From Actinokineospora globicatena (GTDB lineage: Bacteria > Actinomycetota > Actinomycetes > Mycobacteriales > Pseudonocardiaceae): DNA of 64,000 nt. The translations under genes were made by a program, and so were the position numbers. Below, one piece after another: positions 29,649 through 39,352 of the stretch. How positions within the stretch are numbered: the first letter of the stretch is position 1; each line of letters begins with the position of its first letter. The stretch lies in the NCBI RefSeq assembly GCF_024171945.1, contig NZ_JAMTCR010000002.1, forward strand, positions 1,922,001 through 1,986,000. Direction: 5' to 3'. The notes below the pieces were generated by a model. It was not told where the DNA came from. It ran no database searches and saw nothing but the letters and a program-made list of their open reading frames with translations.

Positions 29649-32350
29649 TCGGCCCCCTCGTCGAGCGGGCCGCCGAGCTGCTGCCGCAGCAGGGGCCGTT
29701 GCAGACCTTCGTGCACCACAACACGTTGCACGCCTTCGAGGACCTGCCCTTCCACGACGCCGTGGTCCGGGCGGGCGTGCTGCTGGGCGCCGAGCCGTTC
29801 CCCAGCGAGCAGGAACTGCACGGGTACGTGGAGCAGGGGCGGATCACCGACGCCGACCTGGTCGCGGTCGTGGTCGCGGAGGTCGCCGACGACGGCGTCC
29901 CGGTCGTGCCCGGCGGCCCGACCCGCCGCGAGTTCCACACCAGCAGGCTCCGCCACTTGCTCGACGTACCGCGCGGTCCCGCGCTGCGGTGGGTCTTGGC
30001 CGAGGCGGGAGACTTGGGGCCCGCGTGGTCGGCGCTGGTGGCCGCCGCGCCTCGCGTCGTGCCGACTGCGGAGCCGACTCCCCGCCCGGCTGACCGGGTA
30101 CGTGCGGAGACCGGTGTCGACCCGGATGCGTTGGTGCACCCGGTGTTGATCCGGCTCACCGCCGCGTTCCTCGACCAAGGCGTGGCGTATTGGCCGATGC
30201 CCGACCGGGACCGAGGGCTCCTCGCCGCGTTCCGGGCGCTCTACGGGCGTGCGGGCGGGCCGCCGGACCGGTTCCTGCGTGGCCTGGGCGCGACCCTGCG
30301 CGGCCAGGAGCGCTGGGACGCCGAGCGCACGGTGGCGTGGGCGTTGACCGAGCTGGAGGTCCCGGAAACCGAGTGGGGCGAGGCGATCCTGGCCACCCTG
30401 CTGTCGTTGCGCGGGTGGGCGGGCATGGTCCGGCAGTTCGAGGTGCGGCCCGACCGCGCCCCGGTCGCCGCGCCGCCCGCCCGGCTCGTCGACTTCCTCG
30501 CCGTGCAGTTGACGCTGGACGTGTTCGCGCTGCGGCACGTGCTCGCCGAGCACCCCGGCCACGGTCCGGTCGTCGAGGTGACCGCCCGGCCGGACGTCGA
30601 ACTGGCCTACGAGGCGTTCGTGCTCGCCGAACTCATGGCTGTCGACCCGACCCCGGATGCGGCGGCCTGGTTGGCGCTGGTCGCCGACTGCGACGGGCTC
30701 GAACGGCGTCGGCTGCTGCACGCCGCCTACGAGCGCAGGCACCGGGTCGGTGTGCTCGACGGGCTCGCCGCGCACCAGCGGATGTCCACTTCGGACCCGT
30801 CGTCGGTCGAGTTCCAGGCCGTGTTCTGCATCGACGAGCGCGAGGAGTCGCTGCGCAGGCACCTGGAGGAGAACACGCCGGTCGCGCAGACCTTCGGGTT
30901 CGCCGGGTTCTTCGGCGTGGCGATGAACTACCAGGGCGTGCACGACGTGCGGCCGCGTCCACTGTGTCCGGTCGTGGTCACACCGACGCACGACGTCGTC
31001 GAACGGCCCGTCGCACCCGCTCGCGGGGTGTTGCGGCGGGTTCGGGGCGGTTGGAGCCACCACGTCGGTGTGGGGAGCCGGACCTTGGCCCGCGGTGGGC
31101 TGTTCAGCCTCGCGCTGGGGGCGGTGAGCTTGACATCGCTGGTCGGGCGGTGCCTGTTCCCCCGTCAAGCGCAACGCTGGTCCCACCAGCTCGACGGACC
31201 GCACCCGGTCACCCGGCTCGACATCGGTTACACGGTGGCGGAAATGGCGGGCATCGTCGGCACTGTCCTGCGCACGACGGGAATCCTCGCCGCGCCCGCG
31301 CCGATCGTGCTGCTGGTGGGGCACGGGTCGTCGAGCATGAACAACCCGCACGAGTCCGCGCACGACTGCGGCGCCACCGGCGGCGGCCGGGGAGGTCCCA
31401 ACGCCCGCGCTTTCGCGGCGATGGCCAACCACCCGGAGGTCCGTGCGGCGCTCGGCCTGCCGGACGACACCTGGTTCGTCGGGTCGTACCACAACACGTG
31501 CGACGACTCGATGACCTACTTCGACGAAGACCTTGTGCCGTCGCGGTTCCAGGCGGATCTGGCTCGGGCGAAGAACTCCGTGGCCCGGGCGTGCGTCCTC
31601 GCCGCGCACGAACGGTGCCGCCGGTTCGAGACGGCGCCACCGGATCTGGCGCTGGACGACGCGCTCGCCGAGGCCGAGACGCACGCGGTCGACCTCGGGC
31701 AGCCGCGACCGGAGTACGGGCACGCGACGAACGCCGTGTGCGTCGTTGGTCGCCGGTCATTGACCCGTGGGCTCTACCTGGACCGACGCGCCTTCCTGGT
31801 GTCCTACGACCCTGCGGCCGACACAGACGACGCACTGCTGACGTCACTGCTGCAGGCGGTCGGGCCAGTGTGCGCGGGGATCAACCTGGAGTACTACTTC
31901 AGCTACGTGGACCCGGCCAGGTACGGGTGCGGCACCAAGTTGCCGCACAACATCACCGGCCTGCTCGGCGTGATGGACGGGCACGCGTCAGACCTGCGTA
32001 CGGGCTTGCCGTGGCAGATGGTCGAGATCCACGAACCGGTGCGGCTGCTGCTGGTCGTGGAGGCCACACCCGCCCGGCTCGCGGCGATCCTGTCCGCCAA
32101 CCCCGGTCTGGCCCGGCTCGTGGGCAACGGGTGGATCCAGCTCGTGGCCTGGGTCCCGGACGACGACGCGATGTTCCTGTTCCAGGACGGCACCTTCCAG
32201 CCGTACGTCCCGGAGGTCGCGGAGTTCCCGGTCGTGTCGCGGTCGGTGGAGGTCTACGCGGGCGAGCGCGGGCACCTGGGGTGCGCGCACGTGCTGGCGG
32301 GGGTGGACCTGCCGGTGCCGGTCCTCGCCGCCGCACAGGACGCCAGGTGA
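29645..32350 (+). CDS. dabA: DabA, carbonic-anhydrase-like subunit of the inorganic carbon pump
   Basis: A 901-residue protein of the DUF2309/UPF0753 family. DabA is a zinc protein related to beta-carbonic anhydrases and works with the membrane subunit DabB to turn CO2 into trapped bicarbonate at the membrane. All four metal and active-site residues of the described DabA are visible: Cys395 and Asp397 in VFCIDERE, His560 in GHGSSS and Cys575 in SAHDCGATGG; the 15-residue His-Cys spacing equals that of the characterised protein. Starts with HNTLHAFEDLPFHDAV, typical of the family. Coupled by ATGA to sulP and by GTGA to dabB. Confidence 0.93.
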   Translation: MIGPLVERAAELLPQQGPLQTFVHHNTLHAFEDLPFHDAVVRAGVLLGAEPFPSEQELHGYVEQGRITDADLVAVVVAEVADDGVPVVPGGPTRREFHTSRLRHLLDVPRGPALRWVLAEAGDLGPAWSALVAAAPRVVPTAEPTPRPADRVRAETGVDPDALVHPVLIRLTAAFLDQGVAYWPMPDRDRGLLAAFRALYGRAGGPPDRFLRGLGATLRGQERWDAERTVAWALTELEVPETEWGEAILATLLSLRGWAGMVRQFEVRPDRAPVAAPPARLVDFLAVQLTLDVFALRHVLAEHPGHGPVVEVTARPDVELAYEAFVLAELMAVDPTPDAAAWLALVADCDGLERRRLLHAAYERRHRVGVLDGLAAHQRMSTSDPSSVEFQAVFCIDEREESLRRHLEENTPVAQTFGFAGFFGVAMNYQGVHDVRPRPLCPVVVTPTHDVVERPVAPARGVLRRVRGGWSHHVGVGSRTLARGGLFSLALGAVSLTSLVGRCLFPRQAQRWSHQLDGPHPVTRLDIGYTVAEMAGIVGTVLRTTGILAAPAPIVLLVGHGSSSMNNPHESAHDCGATGGGRGGPNARAFAAMANHPEVRAALGLPDDTWFVGSYHNTCDDSMTYFDEDLVPSRFQADLARAKNSVARACVLAAHERCRRFETAPPDLALDDALAEAETHAVDLGQPRPEYGHATNAVCVVGRRSLTRGLYLDRRAFLVSYDPAADTDDALLTSLLQAVGPVCAGINLEYYFSYVDPARYGCGTKLPHNITGLLGVMDGHASDLRTGLPWQMVEIHEPVRLLLVVEATPARLAAILSANPGLARLVGNGWIQLVAWVPDDDAMFLFQDGTFQPYVPEVAEFPVVSRSVEVYAGERGHLGCAHVLAGVDLPVPVLAAAQDAR

Positions 32351-33564
32351 ACGCCCTGGTCATCGCCGGGGTCGGGGTCCCGCTGGTGACGTTCCTGGTG
32401 CTGGCCGTCGCGCTGTGGTTCGGTCTCGTGTGGACGGAACGTGTGGTGTCCGGCCTCGTCGTCGGAGCCGCCGCTTTGTCCGCGCTCGTCGGTCTCGCGC
32501 TGGCTGTTGTATGCATTGTGGAGGGACCGTCCGCGGTGTCGCTGGGGACCTGGTTCGCCGGGTTCCCGTTGCGGCTCAGGGCCGACTGGTTGTCGGTGCC
32601 GATGGTCGTGCTGTGCGGGCTGTTGGGGTGCCTCATCGGGGCGTTCTCGCAGCGGTACCTGCACCGCGACCCGGGCTACCGGCGGTTCTACCTGCTGCTG
32701 GCGCTGTTCGTCGCGGCGGTGCAGGTGGTGGTGCTCGCGGGGACCCTGGACCTGCTCGTGGTCGGGTGGGAACTCGCAGGCTTGGCCTCAGCCCTGCTCA
32801 TCGCGTTCTTCCACCACCGGCCCGGTCCGGTCGCGGGCGGGCTGCGGGCGTTCATCACGTACCGGATCAGCGATATCGGCCTGATCGGTGCGGTGATCGC
32901 CGAGCACCACCGCGCGGGTCACGGTGTCGTCGGCTTGCTGCTGCTGTGGGCCGTCCTGGGCAAGTCCGCCCAGTTCCCCCTCGGCGGCTGGCTGCCTCGC
33001 GCGATGGAGGGGCCAACGCCGTCCAGCGCGATCTGCTACGGGGCGATCTCGGTCAGCCTCGGTCCGTATTTGTTGCTGCGCAACGGGGTTGATGGACCGG
33101 CGGTGGTGGCGGTGGGAGTTGTCACTGCCCTGTACGCGACCCTGGTCGGGCGTGCGCAGACCGACATCAAGAGCAGTCTGGCCTTCGCGTCAATGACCCA
33201 GATCGCCTTGGTGCTGATCGAGGTCGGTTTGGGCTGGAACGTCCTCGCACTCGTGCACCTGATCACTCACGCGGTCCTCCGCAGCGGTCAGATCCTCCGG
33301 TCACCAAGCCTGCTGCACGACCACCACCACTTGGAGCAATCCCTAGGCGCCCCAGTCCCCACAACCGGACGTCACTTCGAGCGCTTGGTCCCGGCCAGGC
33401 TCCGAACCTGGCTCTACCGATTCGCCTTGGAACGCGGGTACGTTGACGCCTTCCTGGTCGACCGACTCGTCAACCCGTTGGTCCGCACCGTGAACCGTGC
33501 GGCCGCCGCGGAAGACCGCTGGACCACCACCGTGGCCGCGAACCGCCAGGCGGTATCCAGATGA
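32347..33564 (+). CDS. dabB: DabB, NuoL-like cation-coupled membrane subunit
   Basis: A 405-residue polytopic protein of the NuoL/MrpA proton-conducting family, the membrane partner of DabA. Conserved points are the glutamate in VGWELAGLASALL, the lysine of GKSAQFPLGGWLP and GPTPSSAI. Where NuoL-type proteins usually have a His after SAL (SALLHA), this one reads SAICYGA. The C-terminus ends in a soluble tail with HDHHHLEQ. It is shorter than typical DabB or NuoL (500-600), lacking the C-terminal helices. GTGA and ATGA overlaps to dabA and the next gene. Confidence 0.88.
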   Translation: MNALVIAGVGVPLVTFLVLAVALWFGLVWTERVVSGLVVGAAALSALVGLALAVVCIVEGPSAVSLGTWFAGFPLRLRADWLSVPMVVLCGLLGCLIGAFSQRYLHRDPGYRRFYLLLALFVAAVQVVVLAGTLDLLVVGWELAGLASALLIAFFHHRPGPVAGGLRAFITYRISDIGLIGAVIAEHHRAGHGVVGLLLLWAVLGKSAQFPLGGWLPRAMEGPTPSSAICYGAISVSLGPYLLLRNGVDGPAVVAVGVVTALYATLVGRAQTDIKSSLAFASMTQIALVLIEVGLGWNVLALVHLITHAVLRSGQILRSPSLLHDHHHLEQSLGAPVPTTGRHFERLVPARLRTWLYRFALERGYVDAFLVDRLVNPLVRTVNRAAAAEDRWTTTVAANRQAVSR

Positions 33565-34700
33565 TCGCGCTTGGGCCGCTGGCCGTGGGATTGGTTTGGC
33601 TGGTTGGCGCGATCGTGGTTGGGAGGGTCACCGATCCGCGGCAGGCTCGACGAGCCGCGACTTGGACCGCGTCTGTGGCGGTGGGGGTCTCGGCGGTCGC
33701 GTTGACCTTGCCGGAGGCGCCGTTGGGCGGCTCGGTGAGTGCGGGCGCGGGGGCCGTGGGGTGCCTGGCGATCAGCTTGGCGGGATTGCTGGTGGCGGCG
33801 GTGAGTCCCGTGGAGGGCGCTGCTCCTGTCATGGCGGCCAGGCTGTTCGCAGTCGCGTGTGGACTATTGGCGTTCCAGTACGCGGTGGTGGACGCGGTCC
33901 TGCTGGCGTTGTCCACGTACCTCGTGTGGTCCGGCGACCGGTTGTTCGCGCGCTATCAGTTCCCCGGTGCGCTGCTGCTGATTGTCGGTGCCGTGCTACC
34001 CGGTCCTGCTGGGACGGTCTTGCTCGCCGCTGGCATCGTGATCCGCATGGCGGCGTTCCCGGCGCACGCGTGGTTCCCGCGCTTCGTCGACCGCACGCCC
34101 GTGGGCGTCGTGGTCGCATACCAGGCGGCACCGGTGGTGTTGCTGGAACCGTCCACTGTGGTCCTCACGGTGATCGGGGCAATCACGGCACTGACGGCAG
34201 CGGTGTTCGCCGCCGCTTCCGACGACGGACGCCGTTCGCTGGCATACCTGCTGATCGCGACGAACGGCTTGGTCATCGCGGGCGCGTCCTGGCTGGTCGG
34301 CACCCTCGCCACCGCTGGTCTCGCCATGACCGTCGGAGCGCTGGCCGCTCGCCGGGAGTCGTTGTCGCTGCACGAAGGCGGTGACTTCGCCGCGACACCG
34401 CGACTGGCCGTGGCTTACCTGGTTTTCGGCCTGTCCCTGGCTGGATTCCCACTCCTGGCCGGTTTCGCGGAAGGGCACCACCTGCCGCACGCGGTCGCGA
34501 CCCCGATCGGCATCGTGGTGGTGATCGCGTTGTCAGTCACCGGGATCGCGGTGATGCGCGGCTTCCTCGGCCTCTTCACCCGCCGCCGCGCCGCCAACGG
34601 CGAACGTGACCTGACTCCGTTGGAGAACTACGGGGTCGTGGTGGCCATGGCCGTCCTGGTCGTGGTCGGGCTGGCCCCGGGCCTGCTCACCTGGGTGTGA
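33561..34700 (+). CDS. NuoM/NuoN-like antiporter subunit, fourth gene of the carbon-uptake operon
   Basis: A 379-residue membrane protein with about ten to twelve helices, diverged from the NuoM/N/L family. The recognisable loop is AAFPAHAWFPRF (NuoM has MFPLHTWLPDAH), preceded by an Arg (VIRMAAFP) where NuoM has the channel Lys. It overlaps dabB by ATGA. Standard DAB systems have one NuoL-like subunit, so this second, partial-looking one may pair with the shortened DabB to make a full proton path. Substitution of the key Lys by Arg leaves ion conduction open. Confidence 0.7.
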   Translation: MIALGPLAVGLVWLVGAIVVGRVTDPRQARRAATWTASVAVGVSAVALTLPEAPLGGSVSAGAGAVGCLAISLAGLLVAAVSPVEGAAPVMAARLFAVACGLLAFQYAVVDAVLLALSTYLVWSGDRLFARYQFPGALLLIVGAVLPGPAGTVLLAAGIVIRMAAFPAHAWFPRFVDRTPVGVVVAYQAAPVVLLEPSTVVLTVIGAITALTAAVFAAASDDGRRSLAYLLIATNGLVIAGASWLVGTLATAGLAMTVGALAARRESLSLHEGGDFAATPRLAVAYLVFGLSLAGFPLLAGFAEGHHLPHAVATPIGIVVVIALSVTGIAVMRGFLGLFTRRRAANGERDLTPLENYGVVVAMAVLVVVGLAPGLLTWV

Positions 34701-34764
34701 GGGTCGGTGGGGCGGAAATCCCGCCCCACCGACCTCGCCCGTCTGGGAGCCGAGGGCGTCGTCC

Positions 34765-35150
34765 ATGTGCAATGAGTCGAGAAAGCGTTGGCGCCGGTCG
34801 GGGCTCATCGCCCACCGGCATCCCAAAGACGCCCTCTCGGCTTCTTTCGCCGAGCACCACGACTGCGGCCAAGCGACGAACCGCATGCCTCGCCTCGTCC
34901 GCACCGGCGAACCCTGGCGCGACCTGGCCGCGAACCTGTTCGACGGCAACGGTTCCTAGGGCAACGACGCCGTCATGCGCGCCGCCCCACTCGGCGCCTG
35001 GTTCGCCGACGACTTAGCGTTGTCCGTCCGGGGCTCCGATGACCTGCTCGCCGAGGCCCTGCCACACCAGCGCCCTGGGCACCGTCCCGTTCGCCCTCTG
35101 GGTATCGTGGCCGCCCCACCACCCCACTGGCTGGCCGCGCGCGAACCCTT
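34765..35150 (+). pseudogene. Decayed ADP-ribosylglycohydrolase fragment
   Basis: The plus-strand frame from 34765 reads LVRTGEPWRDLAANLFDGNGS, then a stop (TAG at 34957), then in the same frame GNDAVMRAAPLGAWFADD, which matches the typical ADP-ribosylglycohydrolase stretch GSYGNGAAMRVAPLGAYFADD. After further decay, another frame near 35069-35105 reads SALGTVPFALWV, the C-terminal VSAQDTVPFALW region. The N-terminal part, the metal-binding start and the middle are missing. So there is a nonsense mutation, at least one frameshift and internal deletions. Not a functional gene. Confidence 0.75.
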
Positions 35151-35156
35151 GTTGCC

Positions 35157-35300
35157 AAGGTCGAACTCACCAACTGTGACTCGGTTGACCTCTCGCCGTT
35201 GGCTGAGCTCCCAGACCTTGCCCGCGTGGAGGTCCTCGCTGTGGGTGAGGTGTTGGGGCTGGAGGCGTTGGGGCCGCAGGTGGAGGTGGTTCGGGACTAG
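35157..35300 (+). pseudogene. C-terminal remnant of a leucine-rich-repeat protein
   Basis: A 47-codon frame ending in TAG reads KVELTNCDSVDLSPLAELPD... and ends GLEALGPQVEVVRD, the pattern of the last repeats of actinobacterial LRR proteins (DL-PLA-LP-L units). It has no start codon of its own and directly follows the glycohydrolase remnant. I take it as the tail of a lost gene. Confidence 0.5.
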
Positions 35301-35476
35301 TCCTCGATGTCGTCGTCGTCGCGGGCTAGGAAGGTGGCGAAGCGTTCGGTGGCGGTTTCGAATTCTGGGTTGTTGTCGACGAAGGCGCGCATGCGGTCGG
35401 CTAGCCAGGCGAGGGTTACTTCTTCCTCGCCTCGGCGGGTTTCGAGTTCTTCGATGCCGCGGTCGGTGAAGTACAC
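35297..35476 (-). CDS. DUF6104 family small protein
   Basis: A 59-residue acidic protein beginning VYFTDRGIEELETRRGEEE, with WLADRMRAFVDNNPEFE and ending in a DDDDIED tail. This matches the actinobacterial DUF6104 family, which is often found next to kgd. I chose the GTG at 35476 (GGGGAA seven bases upstream), because homologs start at this YFTDRG; an upstream in-frame start at 35536 adds a Pro/Gly-rich stretch that overlaps the kgd terminator. Function unknown; its position downstream of kgd suggests a link to 2-oxoglutarate metabolism. Confidence 0.8.
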   Translation of the reverse strand: MYFTDRGIEELETRRGEEEVTLAWLADRMRAFVDNNPEFETATERFATFLARDDDDIED

Positions 35477-35500
35477 GGTGGGTTCCCCGGGAATGAGAGC

Positions 35501-35531
35501 GGGGCCGCCGGGAGGTGAAACCGGCGGCCCC
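35501..35531 (-). terminator. kgd terminator
   Basis: GGGGCCGCCGG (35501-35511) pairs perfectly with CCGGCGGCCCC (35521-35531), 9-nt loop, 14 bp after the kgd stop. It stands between kgd and the DUF6104 gene, so read-through would be needed for co-transcription. Confidence 0.85.
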
Positions 35532-35545
35532 GACAACGAACGGTG

Positions 35546-38500
35546 TTACTCGAAGGCCTTCTCGATCAGGGACCGCTGCTCGAGCTCGTGCACCTTGCTC
35601 GACCCCGCCGAGGGGGCCGACATGGGGCGGCGGGAGACGCGGGTGATGCGGGTGACGCGGTCCGGGAAGAGCTCCGGCAGCGCCAGGCCGTAGAACGGCC
35701 ACGAGCCCTGGTTGGCCGGTTCCTCCTGCACCCAGCGGATGTCCTGGGCGTTGGGGTACCGGTCGAAGATGGCCCCGATCTTGCGCTGCGGCACCGGGTA
35801 GAGCTGCTCGACCCGCACGACCGCGACGTCGGTGATGCCGCGCTTGGCCTGCTCGGCGGCCAGCTCGTAGTACAGCTTGCCGGAGACGAACAGGATCTTG
35901 CGCACGCCAGCCGGGTCCGGCCTGGTCGGGTCGTCGATGATCGACTGGAACCGGGTGTCGCCGGTGAAGTCCTCGACCGGGGACACCGCGGCCTTGTTGC
36001 GCAGCATGGACTTCGGCGTGAACACCACCAGCGGGCGCTGCACGCCGTCGAGGGCGTGGCGGCGCAGCAGGTGGAAGTAGTTCGCCGGGGTGGAGGGCAC
36101 CGACACGGTCATCGACCCCTCGGCGCACAGCTGCAGCCAGCGCTCGATGCGGCCCGAGGTGTGGTCGGGGCCCTGGCCCTCGTGCCCGTGCGGCAGCAGC
36201 ACCACCACGTCCGACACCTGGCCCCACTTGGCCTCCGACGAGGAGATGTACTCGTCGATCACCGACTGTGCGCCGTTGACGAAGTCGCCGAACTGCGCCT
36301 CCCACAGCACCAGCGCGTCCGGGTTGGCCACCGAGTAGCCGTACTCGAAGCCCAGCGCCGCGTACTCCGAGAGCGCCGAGTCGTAGACCATGAACTTGCC
36401 CTGGTCGTCGGACAGGTTCTGCAGCGGCAGGTACTCGCGGCCGGACTTGCGGTCGATCACCGCGGCGTGCCGCTGGGTGAAGGTGCCGCGGCGGGAGTCC
36501 TGACCGGCCAGCCGCACCGAGCGGCCCTCCAGGGTCAGCGACCCGAACGCCAGCAGCTCGCCGAACGCCCAGTCGATGCCGCCCTCGCGGGCCATCTTCT
36601 CCCGGCGCTCCAGCACCGGCTTGACCCTCGGGTGCACGGTGAAGCCGTCCGGCAGGTTCACGTGCGCGTCGGCGATGTGCTCCAGCACCGAGCGGTCCAC
36701 ACCGGTCGACAGCTTCGCCGGGACCTGCTGGTCGCGCTCCACCGACGGGCTCGGCGAGATCGGGTGCTTCTCCAGCTCCCGCACCTCGTTGAACACGTGC
36801 TCGAGCTGGCTGGAGAAGTCCCGCAGCGCCTTCTCGGCCTCTTCCACCGAGATGTCACCGCGGCCGATGAGCGCCTCGGTGTAGCCCTTGCGGACACTGC
36901 GCTTGGTGTCGATGATGTCGTACATGCCCGGCTGGGTCATCGAGGGGTCGTCGCCCTCGTTGTGGCCGCGGCGGCGGTAGCAGACCAGGTCGACCACGAC
37001 GTCCTTGTTGAACGTCTGCCGGTAGTCCATCGCCAGCCGCGCCACCCAGTAGCACGCCTCCGGGTCGTCGCCGTTCACGTGGAACACCGGCGCCTGGATC
37101 ATCTTCGCCACGTCGGTCGCGTACTGCGACGAGCGCGAGTGCTCCGGCGCGGTGGTGAACCCGACCTGGTTGTTGATGACCACGTGCACGGTGCCGCCGG
37201 TGCGGTACCCGCGCAGCAGCGCCAGGTTCAGCGTCTCGGCGACCACGCCCTGACCGGCGAAGGCAGCGTCGCCGTGCAGCGCGACCGGCAGCACGGAGAA
37301 CCCGACGCCGCTCTCGTCGCCCTTGTCCAGCAGGTCCTGCTTGGCCCGCACGATGCCCTCGAGCACCGGGTCGACGGTCTCCAGGTGCGACGGGTTCGCC
37401 GTCAGCGACACCCGGGTCTCCCCGTCGCCGAACATCCGGAAGTACTTGCCCTCGGCGCCGAGGTGGTACTTCACGTCGCCGGAACCGTGCGCCTGGCCCG
37501 GGTCCAGGTTGCCCTCGAACTCCTGGAAGATCTGCGAGATCGGCTTGCCGACGATGTTGGCCAGCACGTTGAGCCGACCGCGGTGCGGCATGCCGATGAC
37601 GACCTCGTCGAGCTCGTACTCGGCCGCCTTGTCCAGCAGCGTGTCCAGCAGCGGGATGACCGACTCGCCGCCCTCGAGCGAGAACCGCTTCTGCCCCACG
37701 TACTTGGTCTGCAGGAAAGTCTCGAACGCCTCGGCCGCGTTGAGCTTGCTCAGCACGTACTTCTGCACCGCGGCGGCGGGCTTCTCGTGCGCGACCTCGA
37801 CCCGCTCCTGGATCCACCGGCGCTCGGCCGGGTCCAGGATGTAGGTGTACTCCACGCCGACGGTGCGACAGTAGGAGTCGCGCAGCACGCCGAGCACGTC
37901 GCGCAGCTTCATCCGCTCCTTGCCGGCGAACCCGCCGACCGGGAACTCGCGGTCGAGGTCCCACAGGGTCAACCCGTGCGAGCGGACGTCGAGGTCCTCG
38001 TGCTTGCGCTGGCGGTAGTTCAGCGGGTCGGTGTCGGCCATCAGGTGGCCGCGGGTGCGGTAGGCGTCGATCAGGCCGATGACCCGCGCGGTCTTGTCGA
38101 CCGGGCCCTCGGAGATGTCCTCGGTCCAGCGGATCGGCTCGTAGGGGATCCGCAGCGAGGTGAAGATGTCGTCGTAGAACCCGTCCTCACCCAGCAGCAG
38201 GTGGTGGATCTCGCGCAGGAACTCGCCGGACTCCGCGCCCTGGATGATCCGGTGGTCGTAGGTGGAGGTCAGCGTGATGATCTTGCTGATGCCCATCTCG
38301 ATCAGCGTCTTCTCGCTGGCGCCCTGGAACGGGGCCGGGTACTCCATCGCGCCGACGCCCAGGATCGCGCCCTGGCCGACCGACAGGCGCGGCACCGAGT
38401 GGTTGGTGCCGATGCCGCCGGGGTTGGTCAGCGAGACCGTGGTGCCCGCGAAGTCGTCCGCGGTCAGCGAGCCGCTGCGGGCCTTGCGGATCAGGTCCTC

Positions 38501-39352
38501 GTAGGCCTGCCAGAACTGCTGGAAGGACATCCCCTCGCAGCCCTTGATGGAGGCCACCACCAGGTTGCGGCTGCCGTCCTTGCCCGGCAGGTCGATCGCC
38601 AGGCCCAGGTTGACGTGCGCCGGGGTGACCCCCTGCGGCTTGCCGTCGGTCTCGGCGTAGTGCCGGTTCATGTTCGGGTACGCCTCGAGCGCCCGGAGCA
38701 TGGCGTAGCCGATGAGGTGGGTGAAGGAGACCTTCCCGCCCCTGGTCCGCTTCAGGTGGTTGTTGATCACGATGCGGTTGTCGGCGAGCAGCTTCGCCGG
38801 GATCGCGCGCACGCTGGTCGCGGTCGGCAGCGCCAGCGACGCGTTCATGTTCTTCGCGATCGCGGCGGCGGCACCGCGCAGCGGCTTGCGCTCCTCCTCG
38901 CCCGCGGTGGCGGGGGGCTGGGACGGCTTGGCCGGGTTCTTGTTGTTCGCGGGCGCGACGGCCTCAGCCGAGCGCGCGGGCGCCGCGGCGGCGGTCGCGG
39001 GCGAGGTGGTGGCCACCCGGCCGTTGCCTGATGCGGGCTTGGCCCGCTCGGGCGCCCCGGTCGGCGCCTCGGCCTTCGCGGTGGCCTGGTTCGCGGCCAC
39101 CGGCTGGGCGGTGGCCGCCTTGGCGGTGCTCGGCGCGGCGGCGGCGGCCTTGGTCCGCGCGGCACCGGTGTCGGCGGCCGTCTTGGCCTGCGCGGCACCC
39201 TGGGTCGCCGCCCGCGGTGTTGGCTTGTAGTCCGCGAAGAAGTCGTGCCACGCGGGGTCTACCGACGACGGGTCCGCGAGGAACTGCTCGTACATCTCCT
39301 CGACGAGCCACTCGTTCGCACCGAACTGTGACGCAGGGCTGCTGCTGGACAC
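35546..39352 (-). CDS. kgd: Multifunctional 2-oxoglutarate metabolism enzyme (Kgd/OdhA)
   Basis: A 1268-residue fused E1/E2-type protein: N-terminal [17 protein letters not shown] segment, an Ala/Pro linker (about 45-140), an E2-like succinyltransferase domain with [15 protein letters not shown] (about 365), and the thiamine-diphosphate E1o domain (about 430-1268) with [17 protein letters not shown] (about 697) and [12 protein letters not shown]. It acts as 2-oxoglutarate decarboxylase and as the E1o part of 2-oxoglutarate dehydrogenase; it lacks a lipoyl domain and needs the separate E2 of pyruvate dehydrogenase. Start is GTG at 39352. In this class FHA proteins such as GarA inhibit it; none is seen here. 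Confidence 0.97.
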   Translation of the reverse strand: MSSSSPASQFGANEWLVEEMYEQFLADPSSVDPAWHDFFADYKPTPRAATQGAAQAKTAADTGAARTKAAAAAPSTAKAATAQPVAANQATAKAEAPTGAPERAKPASGNGRVATTSPATAAAAPARSAEAVAPANNKNPAKPSQPPATAGEEERKPLRGAAAAIAKNMNASLALPTATSVRAIPAKLLADNRIVINNHLKRTRGGKVSFTHLIGYAMLRALEAYPNMNRHYAETDGKPQGVTPAHVNLGLAIDLPGKDGSRNLVVASIKGCEGMSFQQFWQAYEDLIRKARSGSLTADDFAGTTVSLTNPGGIGTNHSVPRLSVGQGAILGVGAMEYPAPFQGASEKTLIEMGISKIITLTSTYDHRIIQGAESGEFLREIHHLLLGEDGFYDDIFTSLRIPYEPIRWTEDISEGPVDKTARVIGLIDAYRTRGHLMADTDPLNYRQRKHEDLDVRSHGLTLWDLDREFPVGGFAGKERMKLRDVLGVLRDSYCRTVGVEYTYILDPAERRWIQERVEVAHEKPAAAVQKYVLSKLNAAEAFETFLQTKYVGQKRFSLEGGESVIPLLDTLLDKAAEYELDEVVIGMPHRGRLNVLANIVGKPISQIFQEFEGNLDPGQAHGSGDVKYHLGAEGKYFRMFGDGETRVSLTANPSHLETVDPVLEGIVRAKQDLLDKGDESGVGFSVLPVALHGDAAFAGQGVVAETLNLALLRGYRTGGTVHVVINNQVGFTTAPEHSRSSQYATDVAKMIQAPVFHVNGDDPEACYWVARLAMDYRQTFNKDVVVDLVCYRRRGHNEGDDPSMTQPGMYDIIDTKRSVRKGYTEALIGRGDISVEEAEKALRDFSSQLEHVFNEVRELEKHPISPSPSVERDQQVPAKLSTGVDRSVLEHIADAHVNLPDGFTVHPRVKPVLERREKMAREGGIDWAFGELLAFGSLTLEGRSVRLAGQDSRRGTFTQRHAAVIDRKSGREYLPLQNLSDDQGKFMVYDSALSEYAALGFEYGYSVANPDALVLWEAQFGDFVNGAQSVIDEYISSSEAKWGQVSDVVVLLPHGHEGQGPDHTSGRIERWLQLCAEGSMTVSVPSTPANYFHLLRRHALDGVQRPLVVFTPKSMLRNKAAVSPVEDFTGDTRFQSIIDDPTRPDPAGVRKILFVSGKLYYELAAEQAKRGITDVAVVRVEQLYPVPQRKIGAIFDRYPNAQDIRWVQEEPANQGSWPFYGLALPELFPDRVTRITRVSRRPMSAPSAGSSKVHELEQRSLIEKAFE

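Noticed and set aside
35543-39031. Long open frame on the plus strand (about 1160 codons) across kgd
   Set aside because: It is the antisense of kgd, which matches its family along the full length. Long antisense frames are common in high-GC DNA; the translation is His/Arg/Val-rich low complexity.
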